Part shown: positions 23,101 to 31,200 of the stretch, piece by piece
Layout of the letters: each line of letters starts with the position of its first letter
How positions within the stretch are numbered: position 1 is the first letter of the stretch
NCBI GenBank assembly: GCA_934749845.1
Contig: CAKVHQ010000003.1
Location: 51,707-115,706 of the forward strand
Reading direction: 5' to 3'
Source of the DNA: an uncultured Clostridia bacterium
GTDB taxonomy: Bacteria; Bacillota; Clostridia; Christensenellales; UBA1242
DNA: 64,000 nucleotides
Translations under genes and position numbers: made by a program
The notes under the pieces: generated by a model
Told to the model about the DNA's origin: nothing
The model's database searches: none
The model's input: the letters and a program-made list of their open reading frames with translations, nothing else

Positions 23101-23876
23101 ATAACATTAACGCAGAACTTGATGTTCATCTTTATGCGGAAAGTGAAAATAATATAGGTGGATTGGTAGGGTATGCAGAGACTTCAAGTGCCGAGAATTT
23201 AAAAGTTTCAAATAATGTTTATGCAATTGCAGAAAAAGAAAACATAAAAATATATTTAGGTGGTGTATTTGGTTCTATTGATAGTAGTACCTTAAACAGC
23301 TGTAAAAAAATCATAAGGAATATCGGTAATGTTAAAGGTATTGGAAAACAACAATCAAATGTTGATAAGGTTTATTATGGAACAAAAAATGTATTTTTAA
23401 ATAAAGAAGAAGGAAATGCGCTTAAAGCACAGAGTTATTTCAATGCAAGCAATCATCAAAATACTGGCTGGAATTTTCCATATGTTGGAGGCTTTGCAGG
23501 AAAAGTAGGTAATCAAGAATTTAATTTTTCTTCAAAATATTATGAAACAATTGAATGTTATATTCCAATATTAGATCAAAACGAAAATATAATTTCAAAT
23601 TATAATGAAGAAATGACAAAAGGTGATGCCTATGGTCTTTTATCTTATACTGTTCTAAATAGATTTGGAACTGAGCTGATTCATTTTTCAAGCAAGAATT
23701 CTTCGGATGCGTATGGGGCAAATAAAATTGATAGTAAATATGGTGTTTATTCAGGTGTGTATACAGATGATGGTTACTATTGTGGAACAATAATTAATAG
23801 TGCGGCTAGTGATCAAAGGGGATACATCTCATATTGCTTTGGAAACTCATTCATTCCATATGTATATGAATACTAA
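7029..23876 (+). CDS. Giant surface lipoprotein with Ig-like and GLUG repeats (5615 aa)
   Basis: ATG 7029 follows GTGGGGA. A basic, hydrophobic signal peptide ends in the lipobox LTGC (Cys26), so the mature protein should be lipid-anchored outside the membrane. Residues 27-920 look like stacked beta-sandwich (BIG2-like) repeats. Then come seven modules, each opening with a short 'y.l.nDI.l' style gate (near residues 920, 2330, 2810, 3500, 4220, 4590 and 4940) followed by runs of GLUG-type repeats such as 'NVGGLVGY' and 'IGGFVGY'. A charged coiled coil sits at about 2165-2215. There is no LPXTG or membrane segment at the C-terminus. An adhesin or matrix role is inferred from domain type. At roughly 600 kDa it is among the largest bacterial proteins. 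The N-terminal 388 residues are identical to the protein at 24082. Confidence 0.85.
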   Translation: MSKRVRKVIGVMLVVLASCFCGLTGCKGKYDDMTLELSTKSIELILDEQEDENGDTKYLGEGEFTASVGGVGSDVSREVFASISSSDVLNVVNLGVDEDGVTKFKLTANSTIKDPVKLTVRTKEGGKTASLDVTATRPLKNISYNNSYSPNAFVVVGQEKIIDSNQAILFEPAETNQKNITYTISQANGHEAKIENGKLLVTKKSSTSSTIVVTASSDQNGIDPVDIELKVVEPVSLENIVVTSQDGTKIDSQYIWSVSNLLTAQTKLKVQVDTLEDIQISASVLFSDQQIFTCSSEVNLANEITLNTLGYTGTNTLRISVKIQGYDYTTTKDIQIKVEKLPSQILVNNEDISKLAYKEYDIYSSYKNNLGQKFDISVGDQFASDKRFTLFVSEEERKYIKVVYSDGQEIDLSGNTVLSSGTSIYVIYAQTDDANPDVTPNLVIRTLGGNEFQHLEANLKFVLRISAKDISVKAYGERENILYVEQNKEVYVSYTLNPNGAYAKGITCEGYDKSLIDVDIDYSEELPLIKIKAKNVSGNLQTSFRLKLPNGYESETIYVYPYVEAQKVNLTAPKITEEYGQSIADAKYDAGNLESLVIAKGGYTKLNVVALNQNSVATVYGQTFALVDETDRNFLKINDEGYITARGVKKEDGSIKIKATIKTLAPVLDENENCLGDATVVEHEIEFSVTVFVQISSISLDKQFADLYFRNNVWYENGVLSAINKLSVNLSMYPSNAVADKIEWQLSNSDDLYISTSDDGKLCNIVADEILAGQSSDTRNLTLTVFVTQQNKVFSRTVYITLKRVYIPTNVVIDGVKHSSNGKVESVLNNELYLDVRELNDNTFIQFVSHVTGTNSAIKPTNSKVGYKVESGSSIIAVDNNGNLTFKKDDNGKYQSGVCEITVYAQGSIYDNYGDPKVKQTIKITIADGKSIETAYKIQNKQDFENMFKDAEIENHYYKIVNDIYLGSFSLNHEEERTKAPRYLSGGNHTIYGTFPNAIFGIVNKNCVIENLNINASVENNDVSSGFAILTWSNLGIIKNVNISLQKFNLKLSSSVDYAETITIGTIAAVNTGTITDCSVQGDINIDGNKRNPHFIFGGLVGTNAGTISSNNKNFEAKNDSNETITNFSGKISISNLLYTNKYGTIMLSNYIGAVCGFNYNKLQGLRVDNAQIIAQGLRIENNQEIASGLNNVGGLVGYSTAERLEDGGSIFPTISDNYVNCIVKGNSNVGGLAGFILLGTISNNIVEFYETDEIYQNTNSKFFVIQGEENVGGLVGEAQNSIIKNNYVRNYAEKIYIKGTTNVGGLIGAVGNSNVTSCFAYVNMQGTTNVGGLIGSTDVVADGDDRVYTSEISNTYSRGKIDDSENITNVGELIGYWIKDQTATLTNSYSTILLSNVTANDDANNVYYNKTASELATIFGSEIFKDIWKIDASYNDGYPILICNENNMEKFIATELNVEIKESYKDNERILVKVTENLISLSDIVSITNQIGGEVSLNDLILNSTNLEVFEINNKNQIVFKSYGKAKLSVAYKYNRSLNKEIDIVFVHDVKDFGLKDQNLDNLNKLNVRTNSNTLLYTFANDSNGSLTANNLFIKVQIAKVDAQVSDKDAFRFNGYEFETMEIDGNEYYVAYLPLGSIVLQTLQKLESQLTLSVVEKIDNEYIELTSKQNLTLNIFNGITSISIDKESVNLTTINEIEFTVTIIADIENIEDLEFNVTELDNQNHIKLDNNSSNYDLILICAENENNPLKNQDGTFTHTLRYVLRMRDEYLLLNSEKGNERLELKEGFATTLKFDSSLSDSLSKTLNITVEPQDLLKIDVVHFPNGQETRTSVDDTSLYEPNELPSNTITPGEFGLLMIDVYPEYAYYDEIEVYYEANNSSKMTFVQAAFANINNSTSQKFVEVKPSALFYNEKIILSRISQVEMENGSLTKTLFTGRLYVKTLISSSTIAGTRYTIKVKATRYDSDGNVESVLESKPLVIESLPRPSVLITSDADDIQTDDNGAIVYIARGTSQTVTATTTNYTKYADFAMQFKNLHFVHEDDEFKDLTLDKEEPRLEQSGNSATIFIPLVVKAGTEITVSATVSRFINGIEYPSVSSIKFIVVDYIITGLKTDQVNNSMNIPSGQTKFVSLELITKNATEQNSSEYIGYNNILTSYNNQLRAYESLIETEEIKKQKEEIEAQIEYYEGFLENLEMLLNKIDEKIQLDNETISTLSNNTWKWAENGSTVDLSTKFEATDNNNSTSPFYYISLRNNIGDESSSFLKIEGKATRDEPLTYISAEFNFKYESGQIKFLFTEDNTETTKKYVACGLEIYIVTSATIDKPTPISTIEQFFGMNDEDYILMNDLYLTTQDAYFTRPYSQESVENNTGNYNFYYYDENTRFTSIVPKFKSFDGNGNKIYINSFALSTDIGENFGFFTEIKENVMVRNLEIVFLNQVIETETETDGIKKIERNATNEYVISADGLTNFNFGLFAGENSGIITNCNVTYANIFIENNNLQLDENKSNQFTVKIDNNEQAVVGGFVGVNNGYITNSKIGGVDFEKDSYSRQSKVLNIKANGTVGGFVGQNNYRISSCYAYNVGVENTSTNLKDSLTAGFVASNSNNGIIIESFSEGGITLNEKEMSYEVKNMQNFVSSMGNVGGFVHTNNGQIKDSYSNLPIKTPSRSAGFVYINSGDTAIISECYSRAVSIDQTDTSAFRYFTGTDNKSKVNNLDGATITHCFYMLDQAPAELDKDFKEPANNISQSNFASANYFYGFDTNIWSFGGTRPTLSRTTQVTRSNRFISGTEVTDGVTTGYSYSYSSDTPLGKPINPIIIYDADSFLRALNADEFKNFSAKTYNYNFGNIRLVCDIDFEAQRGSDELKKLQNVVFAGQLNGNGFTLQNIAILGNESEDMFGLFKQVGTDKNKEKAEILNITLNVTEIAKANSKMVGVLAGKIINSSIVNTNIHGEDVALEGQNLVGGLAGYIGKDTNLSGVTSNVSVTSAYSNFNDNSKYRDTVEGYESKSDVRYSQNTNDYSKLSYAGGIAGIIDLNPNIITTKDNGNISFTDNDTNTVDFFTISRLRVQGSVTISGEIVGGIAGYLARGSQIEDAKLVLDSNMHLIGKFASGGLVGENYGVIKTSRVEVDDEYFEEIDKEYTNNTTLELFENENTMPKYVGGLVGVMPVGGIINSFSKANVVHHNAEYIGGIAGSIGQTVDNEYIKALQEILKDELKKLSIDKYLMLIGTVVDKVYTTGLVYTNPNYIYSYNDGTKDITTSDSSVITNGTIEGTIYATPRNHVGGLYGKAVVQMYAELPNANVKEELLNKIFQNIVGINNWRDNISGYGDSIRFTMNGGDRDRKDENDEAIKDSKTSYTGHTGYLAGEIKFVDADSFIDKQNSLTGNFYLNNFIGSAQKTTGNNKINDHIKNQFVTVDGLSVDKTSLFKFAYNYLHNDKIEGENLTKESEEVDYDNIYTNLRYEYRDNQNKSVIYYDSFDPEIWDKSTYTYPRLFDNQSERIVVIRTEDDLFGMANTTGVATTYYLANDIVLTRNWKPIKGFRGKFLSAEGGPYTIYNININTNTESNVAFFATAEDAQIININFVFGGKLAPEIDAENKYVYKTDEDGKSTGEIVFSGNDFAEWNTINGLYPFTTGGEDAGKQNFAETTFNDYKNGGISATFQNVNENSTNTGALIASSAEITLLSVGIKFAKDSHVKVDYKESNHANENSFGLIVSSISVENSKIALINNVSVDLSQLEANNDTNLSSTLGIEFNFANKEQQTFNYGALIGQINNNSNQQDRVSVKSINNSLSTKTTINEITLTNESDSQNNSAINVGGVIGYVDKAQISNIFINVASDEDILENQITLNSGNSEIVNVGGFVGKVNNASSFINLQNERKVNITLFNTISADKLNDSSVQLNAGGFVGFANALTMIDNTQNNFVVNSSIELGVKDTSYNANKTMVGGLVGYSQSSNFSGLGINSTITVKNTTTNVFMLGGAVGLSTTQSTFENCLTAGDIIVEKENNSEKAKFYIGGFAGLIGTELQNQVETKNASKNGSKSISQYLTAQTNIQVSSDLVINGNIGGFVGCLNENTADIQCSISMGYIDCKLANVLDNAHAIGGFVGYHGQGGINKSVSLCTIFAKNTISSGSNNIGGFVGYLTSGYDSCYYAYELSGVQDNYMSISSNKNYGNKLYANATNSTGVVYSTPTKDDLITVILNSEKNKFSSLLKEEGTKFNPIRIDADNYQTLKFEDNKAYILTQDIQLDGSEEITKTVGKNTVVLNGFDASSYDNASVGNFVITINNTARPLFDEIGEHSLVSGVIVEYSNITNIQLQESEVLSRVNSDLEGKQYSGFAGLTLTNNGSIFACSVKGEIKIPANWTNENENKGPCITSIAGDNKGTISGTNSSLVLDFNGFGKGISNINISAFTFTNNGYIFYSYANGQIKNVENFDKTNSISGFMLYNNQTVENCYSAVACVNTNASISGFMKRRITNNKLDVGNITNCYYDNYAFANLTEEDDAASVKILSTDKFMNPATYSQYSNSTDSGKIGLDFSKTTIWTFDDTYNYGYPIFFKYAIDKNNNDKTVVQEMTKHLLRSVQNTGDGTSENPYQIHHAGRLDWIRTLYLTKETYFVQTNDIDMSSFGENGFVTIGGNGYDSEIFNGYSSNLTLSYMIYNGKEHIINNIKMVEKEADIRYIETKTFALFETAKKIENLGVKSEIKLFNKAPNRIAGLVGTISVESEVVSPTIWENTKLKINNCFADVKFYLENINANIGGLAATIPTTRVQINSSSSGTAGSRIDDYDGYVTNCFTTGIIENNTQLSAIRHIGGISGDGGYFDKSNYSSVILKTINNTFPITYRSTSSDSPSSSAYFDYNISLCGTKTSPSSISFVDDWMLNLISSNGKLVPNNSTLALNGDWTYSKTNYPVQTWVTNSTYAKKILDYDDKNSEKGIGSHISPYQISTELDITKLSENNSSCTNFVLLNNIAINSSNSNAPINLNSSIYIKSGVTLNGNGKTITIDSNNISAFSNLTNAIISGLTIDNVYNHIYKEKYNILSHNNEESKQCAILTNNVESSVLFNLSVKTKKAEAIGKSGDEEFYPPVDVITISSGLFAETVSDSVLKNISFDFQYCNASKDLTILKIYTQLQFQGESNSLFIGSLENSGIYSCNVTANRLSSITLLSKSAKNSNFGILAGSAKNSKIDSCNVTTSTTSITIKKDKDSKITTINASLFVGSSVNCSISSCQVETSNSTNLTTTKITLGGINNNTFAESRFGLLVGSAKNSTISNVKEFGQNVGKIEIDTYASKNNIGALAGYLYSCVLLDISIGKEQQKCSSIWSSLFQENQYENYKYQYIRKPLEFNGEFTYNINAELDVHLYAESENNIGGLVGYAETSSAENLKVSNNVYAIAEKENIKIYLGGVFGSIDSSTLNSCKKIIRNIGNVKGIGKQQSNVDKVYYGTKNVFLNKEEGNALKAQSYFNASNHQNTGWNFPYVGGFAGKVGNQEFNFSSKYYETIECYIPILDQNENIISNYNEEMTKGDAYGLLSYTVLNRFGTELIHFSSKNSSDAYGANKIDSKYGVYSGVYTDDGYYCGTIINSAASDQRGYISYCFGNSFIPYVYEY

Positions 23877-23898
23877 AACTATAATAAACATTCTAATT

Positions 23899-23920
23899 TC
23901 TCGGTGGCTCACCACCGAGA
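23899..23920 (+). terminator. Hairpin just after the first giant gene, no T-run
   Basis: Perfect 9-bp stem (TCTCGGTGG/CCACCGAGA) with a CTCA loop, 22 nt after the stop codon. The sequence after it is A-rich, not T-rich, so it is an atypical terminator and may instead protect or process a message running into the second giant gene. Confidence 0.5.
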
Positions 23921-23935
23921 AAGAAAGATTGTTTA

Positions 23936-23980
23936 ATCAATCAAATCAATCAAATCAATCAAATCAATCAAATCAATCAA
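23936..23980 (+). repeat. Five perfect 9-bp tandem repeats (ATCAATCAA)
   Basis: Units at 23936, 23945, 23954, 23963 and 23972, between the two giant genes and about 100 bp before the second start codon. The tract is outside both reading frames. Copy number could change by slippage and shift spacing in the leader of the second gene. The next ~70 bp are almost pure A-rich sequence. Confidence 0.85.
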
Positions 23981-24053
23981 AAAAACAAGCAAAAAACAAA
24001 GAAATTTAAGAAAAAATCAAAAAAATCTTAAAAAAAACAAAAGATTAAAAACA

Positions 24054-25246
24054 AAACTAATCAAAAAGTGGGGACTTTGAAATGAGTAAGAGAGTGAGAA
24101 AAGTAATAGGAGTAATGCTAGTAGTTCTTGCAAGTTGTTTTTGTGGGCTAACTGGATGTAAGGGTAAATATGACGATATGACCCTTGAACTTAGCACCAA
24201 GAGCATAGAACTAATCTTGGACGAGCAGGAAGACGAAAACGGAGACACTAAGTATTTAGGCGAAGGAGAATTTACTGCTTCTGTTGGCGGAGTTGGTAGC
24301 GATGTTAGTCGTGAAGTTTTTGCTAGCATAAGTTCAAGCGATGTTTTGAATGTCGTTAACCTAGGCGTAGACGAAGATGGCGTAACAAAGTTTAAACTCA
24401 CAGCAAACAGCACAATCAAAGACCCCGTTAAATTAACTGTTAGAACTAAAGAAGGTGGCAAAACAGCATCTTTAGACGTAACAGCAACAAGACCCTTGAA
24501 AAACATTTCATACAACAATTCATATTCCCCAAATGCTTTTGTTGTTGTGGGTCAGGAAAAAATAATTGATTCAAACCAAGCAATCTTGTTTGAACCAGCC
24601 GAAACAAATCAAAAGAATATTACATACACAATTTCACAAGCAAACGGTCATGAAGCAAAAATCGAAAATGGCAAATTGCTTGTTACTAAAAAAAGTTCGA
24701 CATCATCAACCATTGTTGTTACTGCATCAAGTGACCAAAACGGAATTGACCCAGTTGATATTGAACTAAAAGTTGTTGAACCAGTAAGTTTAGAGAATAT
24801 CGTTGTAACATCACAAGATGGAACAAAAATAGATTCGCAATATATTTGGAGTGTAAGCAATCTTTTAACTGCACAAACAAAACTAAAAGTACAAGTTGAC
24901 ACATTGGAAGATATACAAATATCAGCATCAGTACTTTTTAGTGACCAACAAATATTCACATGTTCAAGTGAGGTTAACCTAGCAAACGAGATAACCTTAA
25001 ATACACTAGGCTACACAGGAACAAACACACTTAGAATATCAGTTAAAATTCAAGGCTACGACTACACAACAACCAAAGACATACAAATAAAGGTGGAGAA
25101 ACTACCATCACAAATATTGGTAAACAACGAAGACATATCAAAACTAGCCTACAAAGAATATGACATCTACAGCAGTTACAAAAACAACCTTGGTCAAAAA
25201 TTTGATATATCTGTTGGCGACCAGTTCGCTAGCGATAAAAGATTTA
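24054..25246 (+). repeat. 1193-bp direct repeat, copy 2 (export/anchor module of GLUG protein 2)
   Basis: Partner of 7001-8193, about 99.7% identical by eye. Upstream of 24054 the two loci have no similarity, so the promoter is not part of the repeat. Downstream of 25246 the reading frames diverge completely. Confidence 0.95.
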
Positions 25247-28200
25247 TGATTAAATTGTCTTCAAGATACGACGACCTTTCAGTTGCAGAAAAAACAGCAT
25301 TGTTAGATAGCGTAAGTTTGGTTTATGCTGATAACACAAGCGTTCCACTTGATACTGTTATTGATGAAAGTAAGGGTTCAATTTATATAAGTGCAAAATC
25401 CACAAATAAGGAAGTTTATTTAGACATTGTTGCCGTTGGTGGAAACATTGAAGATAAATTAACAGCAACGCTTAAATTAAAACTTTCGCAAGGTGTTAGT
25501 GAAATTTTCTTTGGAACAAACGAAAATCCTATCAACACCGATGAAGTTTATAGTTTAGTGCTTGATGAAGACGCAAATATTGTAAAAGTGCCATTCTATA
25601 TTAACAAGAGTGAGTATTCAAGCAAGTTTGACATTTCTGTTTCAAAATCTAACATAGTTGACTTATCTCGAACCGAGTTAAATTATGCGTTAGGTGCAGA
25701 AAACGGAGAATATTTGGAATTTGAAATTGACCTTGTTGCACTAAAAGAAGATACTGCTGTTTTAACAGTTAGAAGTGAAAACGGCATTGAAGCAAACTTG
25801 AATTTCCGCGTAATTAAGGAAATTTACGGCATTGCACTTTCAACTGATAGTCCAACAAAAAATCCTTTGGTTGCAGATAACGGCAATGATATGTACACAA
25901 CGACCGATTTCAACAAAAGGACATTGAATCATGTTGTTATTAGCAAAAAAACCGAAAAGCTAGTTGTAGAACTAATTAAATTTGACAAAAACTATGTTTC
26001 AACAAATGCCAAAGTTGAACTTCAAAGCATGGAAATTGTTGAAGGTCAAGAATTTATAAGTGTTACTATGGAAGACCAACTTCCATACGCATACATAACA
26101 GCAAAGAGAACAGGAACAAGCAAAGTTAAATGTACCGTAAAAAGTTACTCTTTAACAAATGAAGAAAAAGTCTTTACTACCGAATTTTATGTTACAGTTT
26201 ATGTTCCAGTTGAAAGTTTGAACTTAAACCGAGTTTTAGTTGAACTTATCGACACAACCGATATGCTTTACTATCAGGATAAAATGCAAGCACAACTTTC
26301 CGCTTCAATATCTCCAAGTAATGCAACATTAACTTATACAAAATCTGATGGAACTATTGTTGATTATTCCAATTTTAGTTGGTCAAAAAGTAATGAGTTT
26401 GTTGAACTTGTTGACGATAAAAACAGCAAAATAACAGTTCAAGGAAAAGAGATTACTGGAACAAGTAAATCAACTTCAACATTAGTTACAGTGTCAATAG
26501 TTCAGTTTGGAAAAATTTTCAATAGAAATTGTGAAATCGTTGTAAAAAAACCAGAACTTGTTAAATCTTTGGATACAACCTATTTGTTAGAAAAAGATTC
26601 AAGCGGAAAAACAACATCTCAAATTTTAAGCCCAATAAGAGTTGACGACCAACAAATTGATTTATATATTGACGCAAGAAAGGGAATTACAGGAAATTAT
26701 TCACTTAAAACCGATTTGATTCCTAAATATGTTGAATTCCATGATGTTGAATATATAACTTTACCAAACTTTGACGAGTATGATGACAAAACATATTTGT
26801 TAAGTCAAGTTTTAGATTTCACTGGAAGCAATTTTAAAATTAACAGAACAGGAACTTGCTATGTTTTGGCAGTTGCTAAAGACAGCGTTTCAAGTGTGTT
26901 TGAAAACGGAATTGCAAAAATGCTTTACACAGAAGTGTATAAACAAGAAAACAGAGAAAATCTTCTTGATAAAATAAACGAATATCTTAAAGATAAGCGT
27001 CTAGTTTACAAAATCTTAAGTGTAAAAATTGCAGATGGTAGCAGTGAAAGTTTGGCTTTGCATGTTTCATCTCTTGCCGATTTAATGCAAATTAACAGCG
27101 AGGAAGGTTTAAACAAGTATTATGTTTTAACAGACTCTATAGACTGTTCATCTCTTGCAAATTTCACACCTATTGGAAGTTATCAAGAAAAAGGTTTTAG
27201 CGGAAACTTTAACGGAAATTCTCAAAACGGTTATTCATTAAAAAATATAAGATTTAACTTTAACAAAAATCAAAATTATAAAGTTGGATTATTTAGCAAC
27301 ATTTTAACAAACGGAATTGTTAAAAACCTTGATATATCAATTAAAGAATTTAATGTTCAAGTTGGCGATGATGCCACTGCGTCAAATATGTACTTGGGTG
27401 GTATTTCTGCTATAAACGACGGAACAATCTTAAATTGCAAAGCCGAAATTTTAAACAGTAATATCAGCGTTAAAACAAATAATTTGTACCTAGGCGCAGT
27501 TGCTGGTCTTAATAACAATAACAGCCATGTAGAAAATGTATTTGCTAGTGGAAATTTAATTGTATATAGGTCTAGTGGTGTTGAAACTGCTGTTGGCGGA
27601 ATTGTTGGTAAGAACCTAGGAGAAATTTCTGGTACGCTCTCTCTTAACAATGAAGTAAACAACGCAAGCGTATTTAACGGAGAAAACTTTAATTCTAGCG
27701 TTAAAATGCTTGTTCAAGATTCTTCGTCATACACAAGTAACACCCTTTATGGTTATGGTGGTGTGGCAGGAATTAACGAAGGAAAAATTTCAAAAGTTTC
27801 TTCAAATGCAACACTTAAGACGAATTACTCGAAAAATGAATCTGGTTTAGTTGATTACATGCCAAGCAACCTTGGTGGAATTGTTGGCGTAAACAAAGGA
27901 AAAGATGTTGTTGAAACTAATGGCGTTAAAACATTTACTGCTATTGTTGAACAAGTTTTAAGCAATTCAAAGGTTCACGGAAAACAAAATATTGGCGGAA
28001 TAATTGGTTATGCCGAAAACACAAATGTTGAGTATGCCTACTTCTTGATGCTTGAAAATTATGATGCAAGCGATATCACTCATTCTAACGACTACGAAAT
28101 TCTAAAAGGTTTTAACAATATCGGCGGAATAGCTGGCTATGCTACGAATTCACAGTTAACCTTTGCTATGGTTAGAAGTTATGTTTCAAGAACGATAAGC

Positions 28201-31200
28201 AACATAGAAGGATTTAATGGCGATATTATTCTTGAAAGTAGCGACACTAATAATGTAAATGTTGGTGGATTGGCGGGAACAATAAACAACACAACCATTC
28301 AAAAGTCGTTTGCTTATATGACCATAAATGCATCAAATAATGCGAATGTTGGTGGATTGGTTGGTTATAGTGAGAATAATTCTCAAATAAGCATTTCTTA
28401 TTCTCGTGGTGTGATTAGTGGTGGACAAAATGTTGGCGCACTATATGGCACTGGCTTGGCTACACTTGAAAATGTTTATACTGATATTAAGTCTCAACAA
28501 AATGAAACAATTAGTGAAATAAACAACAATGGGTTAAATAATATCACTATAAGCAATGGTAAAACAGTATTAGGAAAAGGATCTATTGAAGGTTCATCAA
28601 ATTGGATTCTTGGAAGTGAAGATAATAACTTTAAAGATTTCAACGATAACTTACCAATGATTAGCAATAACAATAAACCATTCATTATTCAAGAACCAAA
28701 AACACTTACATTAACTTTTAAAAACAGTGATAAAAATCATCAAAACATATTAGACGAAAACAATAACGCTAAATCAGCAATATTATTCCTTAATAAAGAC
28801 AGCGCAAAAAACTCAATCGCTTTAAGTGACTTATTATTAAAAACTGTTACTCCTGCAAACTCTGGCGACTTTGCAAGATATGTTGTTGACAACAGCAAAG
28901 TTATAAGAATTGACGGAAACAACTTGATAGTTGTGGGAACAGGAGAAGCAACATTAACATGTATTTCAACATTAAACAATAAAGCAAAAGACGCCGTAAA
29001 AATTTATGTTACTAATGCAATAAGTGAATTGACAATTTCAACCATGGAAATTGGTAATTCTAATGTTGAATCTTTGAATATTTTGAAAAATTCTTCACAA
29101 CAAATTTTCTTTAAAACAGACAGTGCTGGAACAGTACTTTATGATATTGACACTAAAGAGGCAATCGGCGAAATAACAATAAATGGTAATAATGCTAACA
29201 GTTGGAGTTTTGACTCTAATCAACAATTACTTATTACTGCGTTGCAAGCGGGAAAAGTTGAACTTGTTTTCAAACCATACATTTTAGTAGGCGATAATAA
29301 AGTTTATCTAGAACTAAAAGATAAGGATTGTAATAATATTACTAAAACCTTAGTAGTAAATGTTGTAAATGGAATTACAAGTATGAGCCTTGAATTTACA
29401 GATGCAACAATTTCTCAAAAAGACATATTCAACATGAAGGTTGATGTCGCAAGTGACACAGACACAACTTTATCAGTTTCAAATAATGAAAATGAAATAA
29501 AAATTTACGAAAAATCAGTTGATAATGGAACTGAAGACTTAAAAGTAGCAAAAGATGTTAAAGCGGAAGCTATAATTGATAATAATGACAACCGCAAATA
29601 TACTTTAATAGTTAAAGATAATAACGAAAATGTTGTTGACACAGCAATATTTAATATTGAAATCTCAACTTTAGATAATAATGGAAACTTTAATGTTTCA
29701 ATAGACATTGAAAAAGCACCTTTAAAATATCAAATTGAGTTACCTTTAATGTTTATAAGCAAAATAGTAGGACAAGAAGATTCTTCAATAGAAGGACAAA
29801 GTATGTCCAAAGAATTTACTTTGACGATTGTTCCACAACCAGTCTACTTCATTTCAACAGACTTTTATAGTTATGCCGAACTAGACGCTGATGGAAACGT
29901 TAACGTAAACGAAGTTCCAACTGAAAAGATTTTGGCAGGAACTAGAGGCTTGATGAAACTTGATTTGTATCCAGACTTTGCAAACATAGAGCGAGTTGAG
30001 TTGTTATACTCTGGCTTTGACTATACCATTGCTATGGAGCAAGTTGTTAAAACAGATGAAGGATACAGAGTTTTAAGCATTTCAACTCCACTTATAACAA
30101 ACGGTATTGCATTTGATACTGCTTATAATAATCTTTGTTCAAAAAGTGATAACACATTTGACGGCTATTTATATGTTTATATGATTATTCCAAGCATATC
30201 TCGTGCTGGAAGCACAATTACATTTACTGTTAGAGTAATTTCTAGCGATGGAACTGTAATAGAAAGCCAAAAAACACTTACAATAGACCTTCCAAATGAC
30301 TTAAACTTAACTTTAGATTCCAAAAATGAAACATACATTGCAAATGGTGTTACATACGAAATTCAAGTTAGAACAACTAAACTTATGGAAAATGCAAGTG
30401 ACGACAGCAATTTGGAATTTGAAATTTACGATGGAATAAATACTAATAGTATTCCACTTGGAGAAGAAAATGGATTGACTATTGGCGCAACCAAATTTAC
30501 TTTAACCAAAGGTACAACTTCTTCGCTTCAAAATGGATTGGAATTTATAAGTAGATTTAATTTAACAATTACTGGCGAACTTGGCTCAACTTGGACAATT
30601 CGCGCGGGTTATAAAAAACTGGTCGGAAACCAATTCCAAACCTACAAAACAAGCGACAAAAACTCATTAAAAATTTATGTTGTTAAGTACACAGTTGATG
30701 GCTACACAGTGGACGGAGTTGTTAACGGGGTGTTTGAAAAATCGACTGGTGCAGAATATCCATTAAAAATTAAGTTAAAAACAACTTACGACCCAAGTTT
30801 AGATAAAAAGGGTAATGAGCAAAAATTAAAAGATTTGAATCAAGAAATCGAAAATCTTGAAACCAAAATTTCAAGCAGGCTAAACACATGGTATGCTTTA
30901 GCACAATCAAGCAGTTTGACCTATTCATATCAACCTGTTAAAATTTCAAGTTCAAGCACAGAAAAATCTGTTTATGATTACTTCATGTTCCTAGCAGATA
31001 AAGATGAAAACAAAAATATCACAAGTATAAAAATCGCTCCAACAAGAGAATCTACATCTGAAACACTTCAATCGGCTGTTGCTATTGTATATAATGCCGG
31101 TAAAGCAGATTTGGGCGAAACTGATGAATCGAAAAATCTTCTAGCCTATGCAAATGGGGAAATGGATTTTGAAAATAAAAAAATCTACTACAAAGATAGA

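Noticed and set aside
23936..23980. CRISPR-like array
   Set aside because: Units are 9 bp with no spacers; it is a simple tandem repeat. No CRISPR array was seen in the window.
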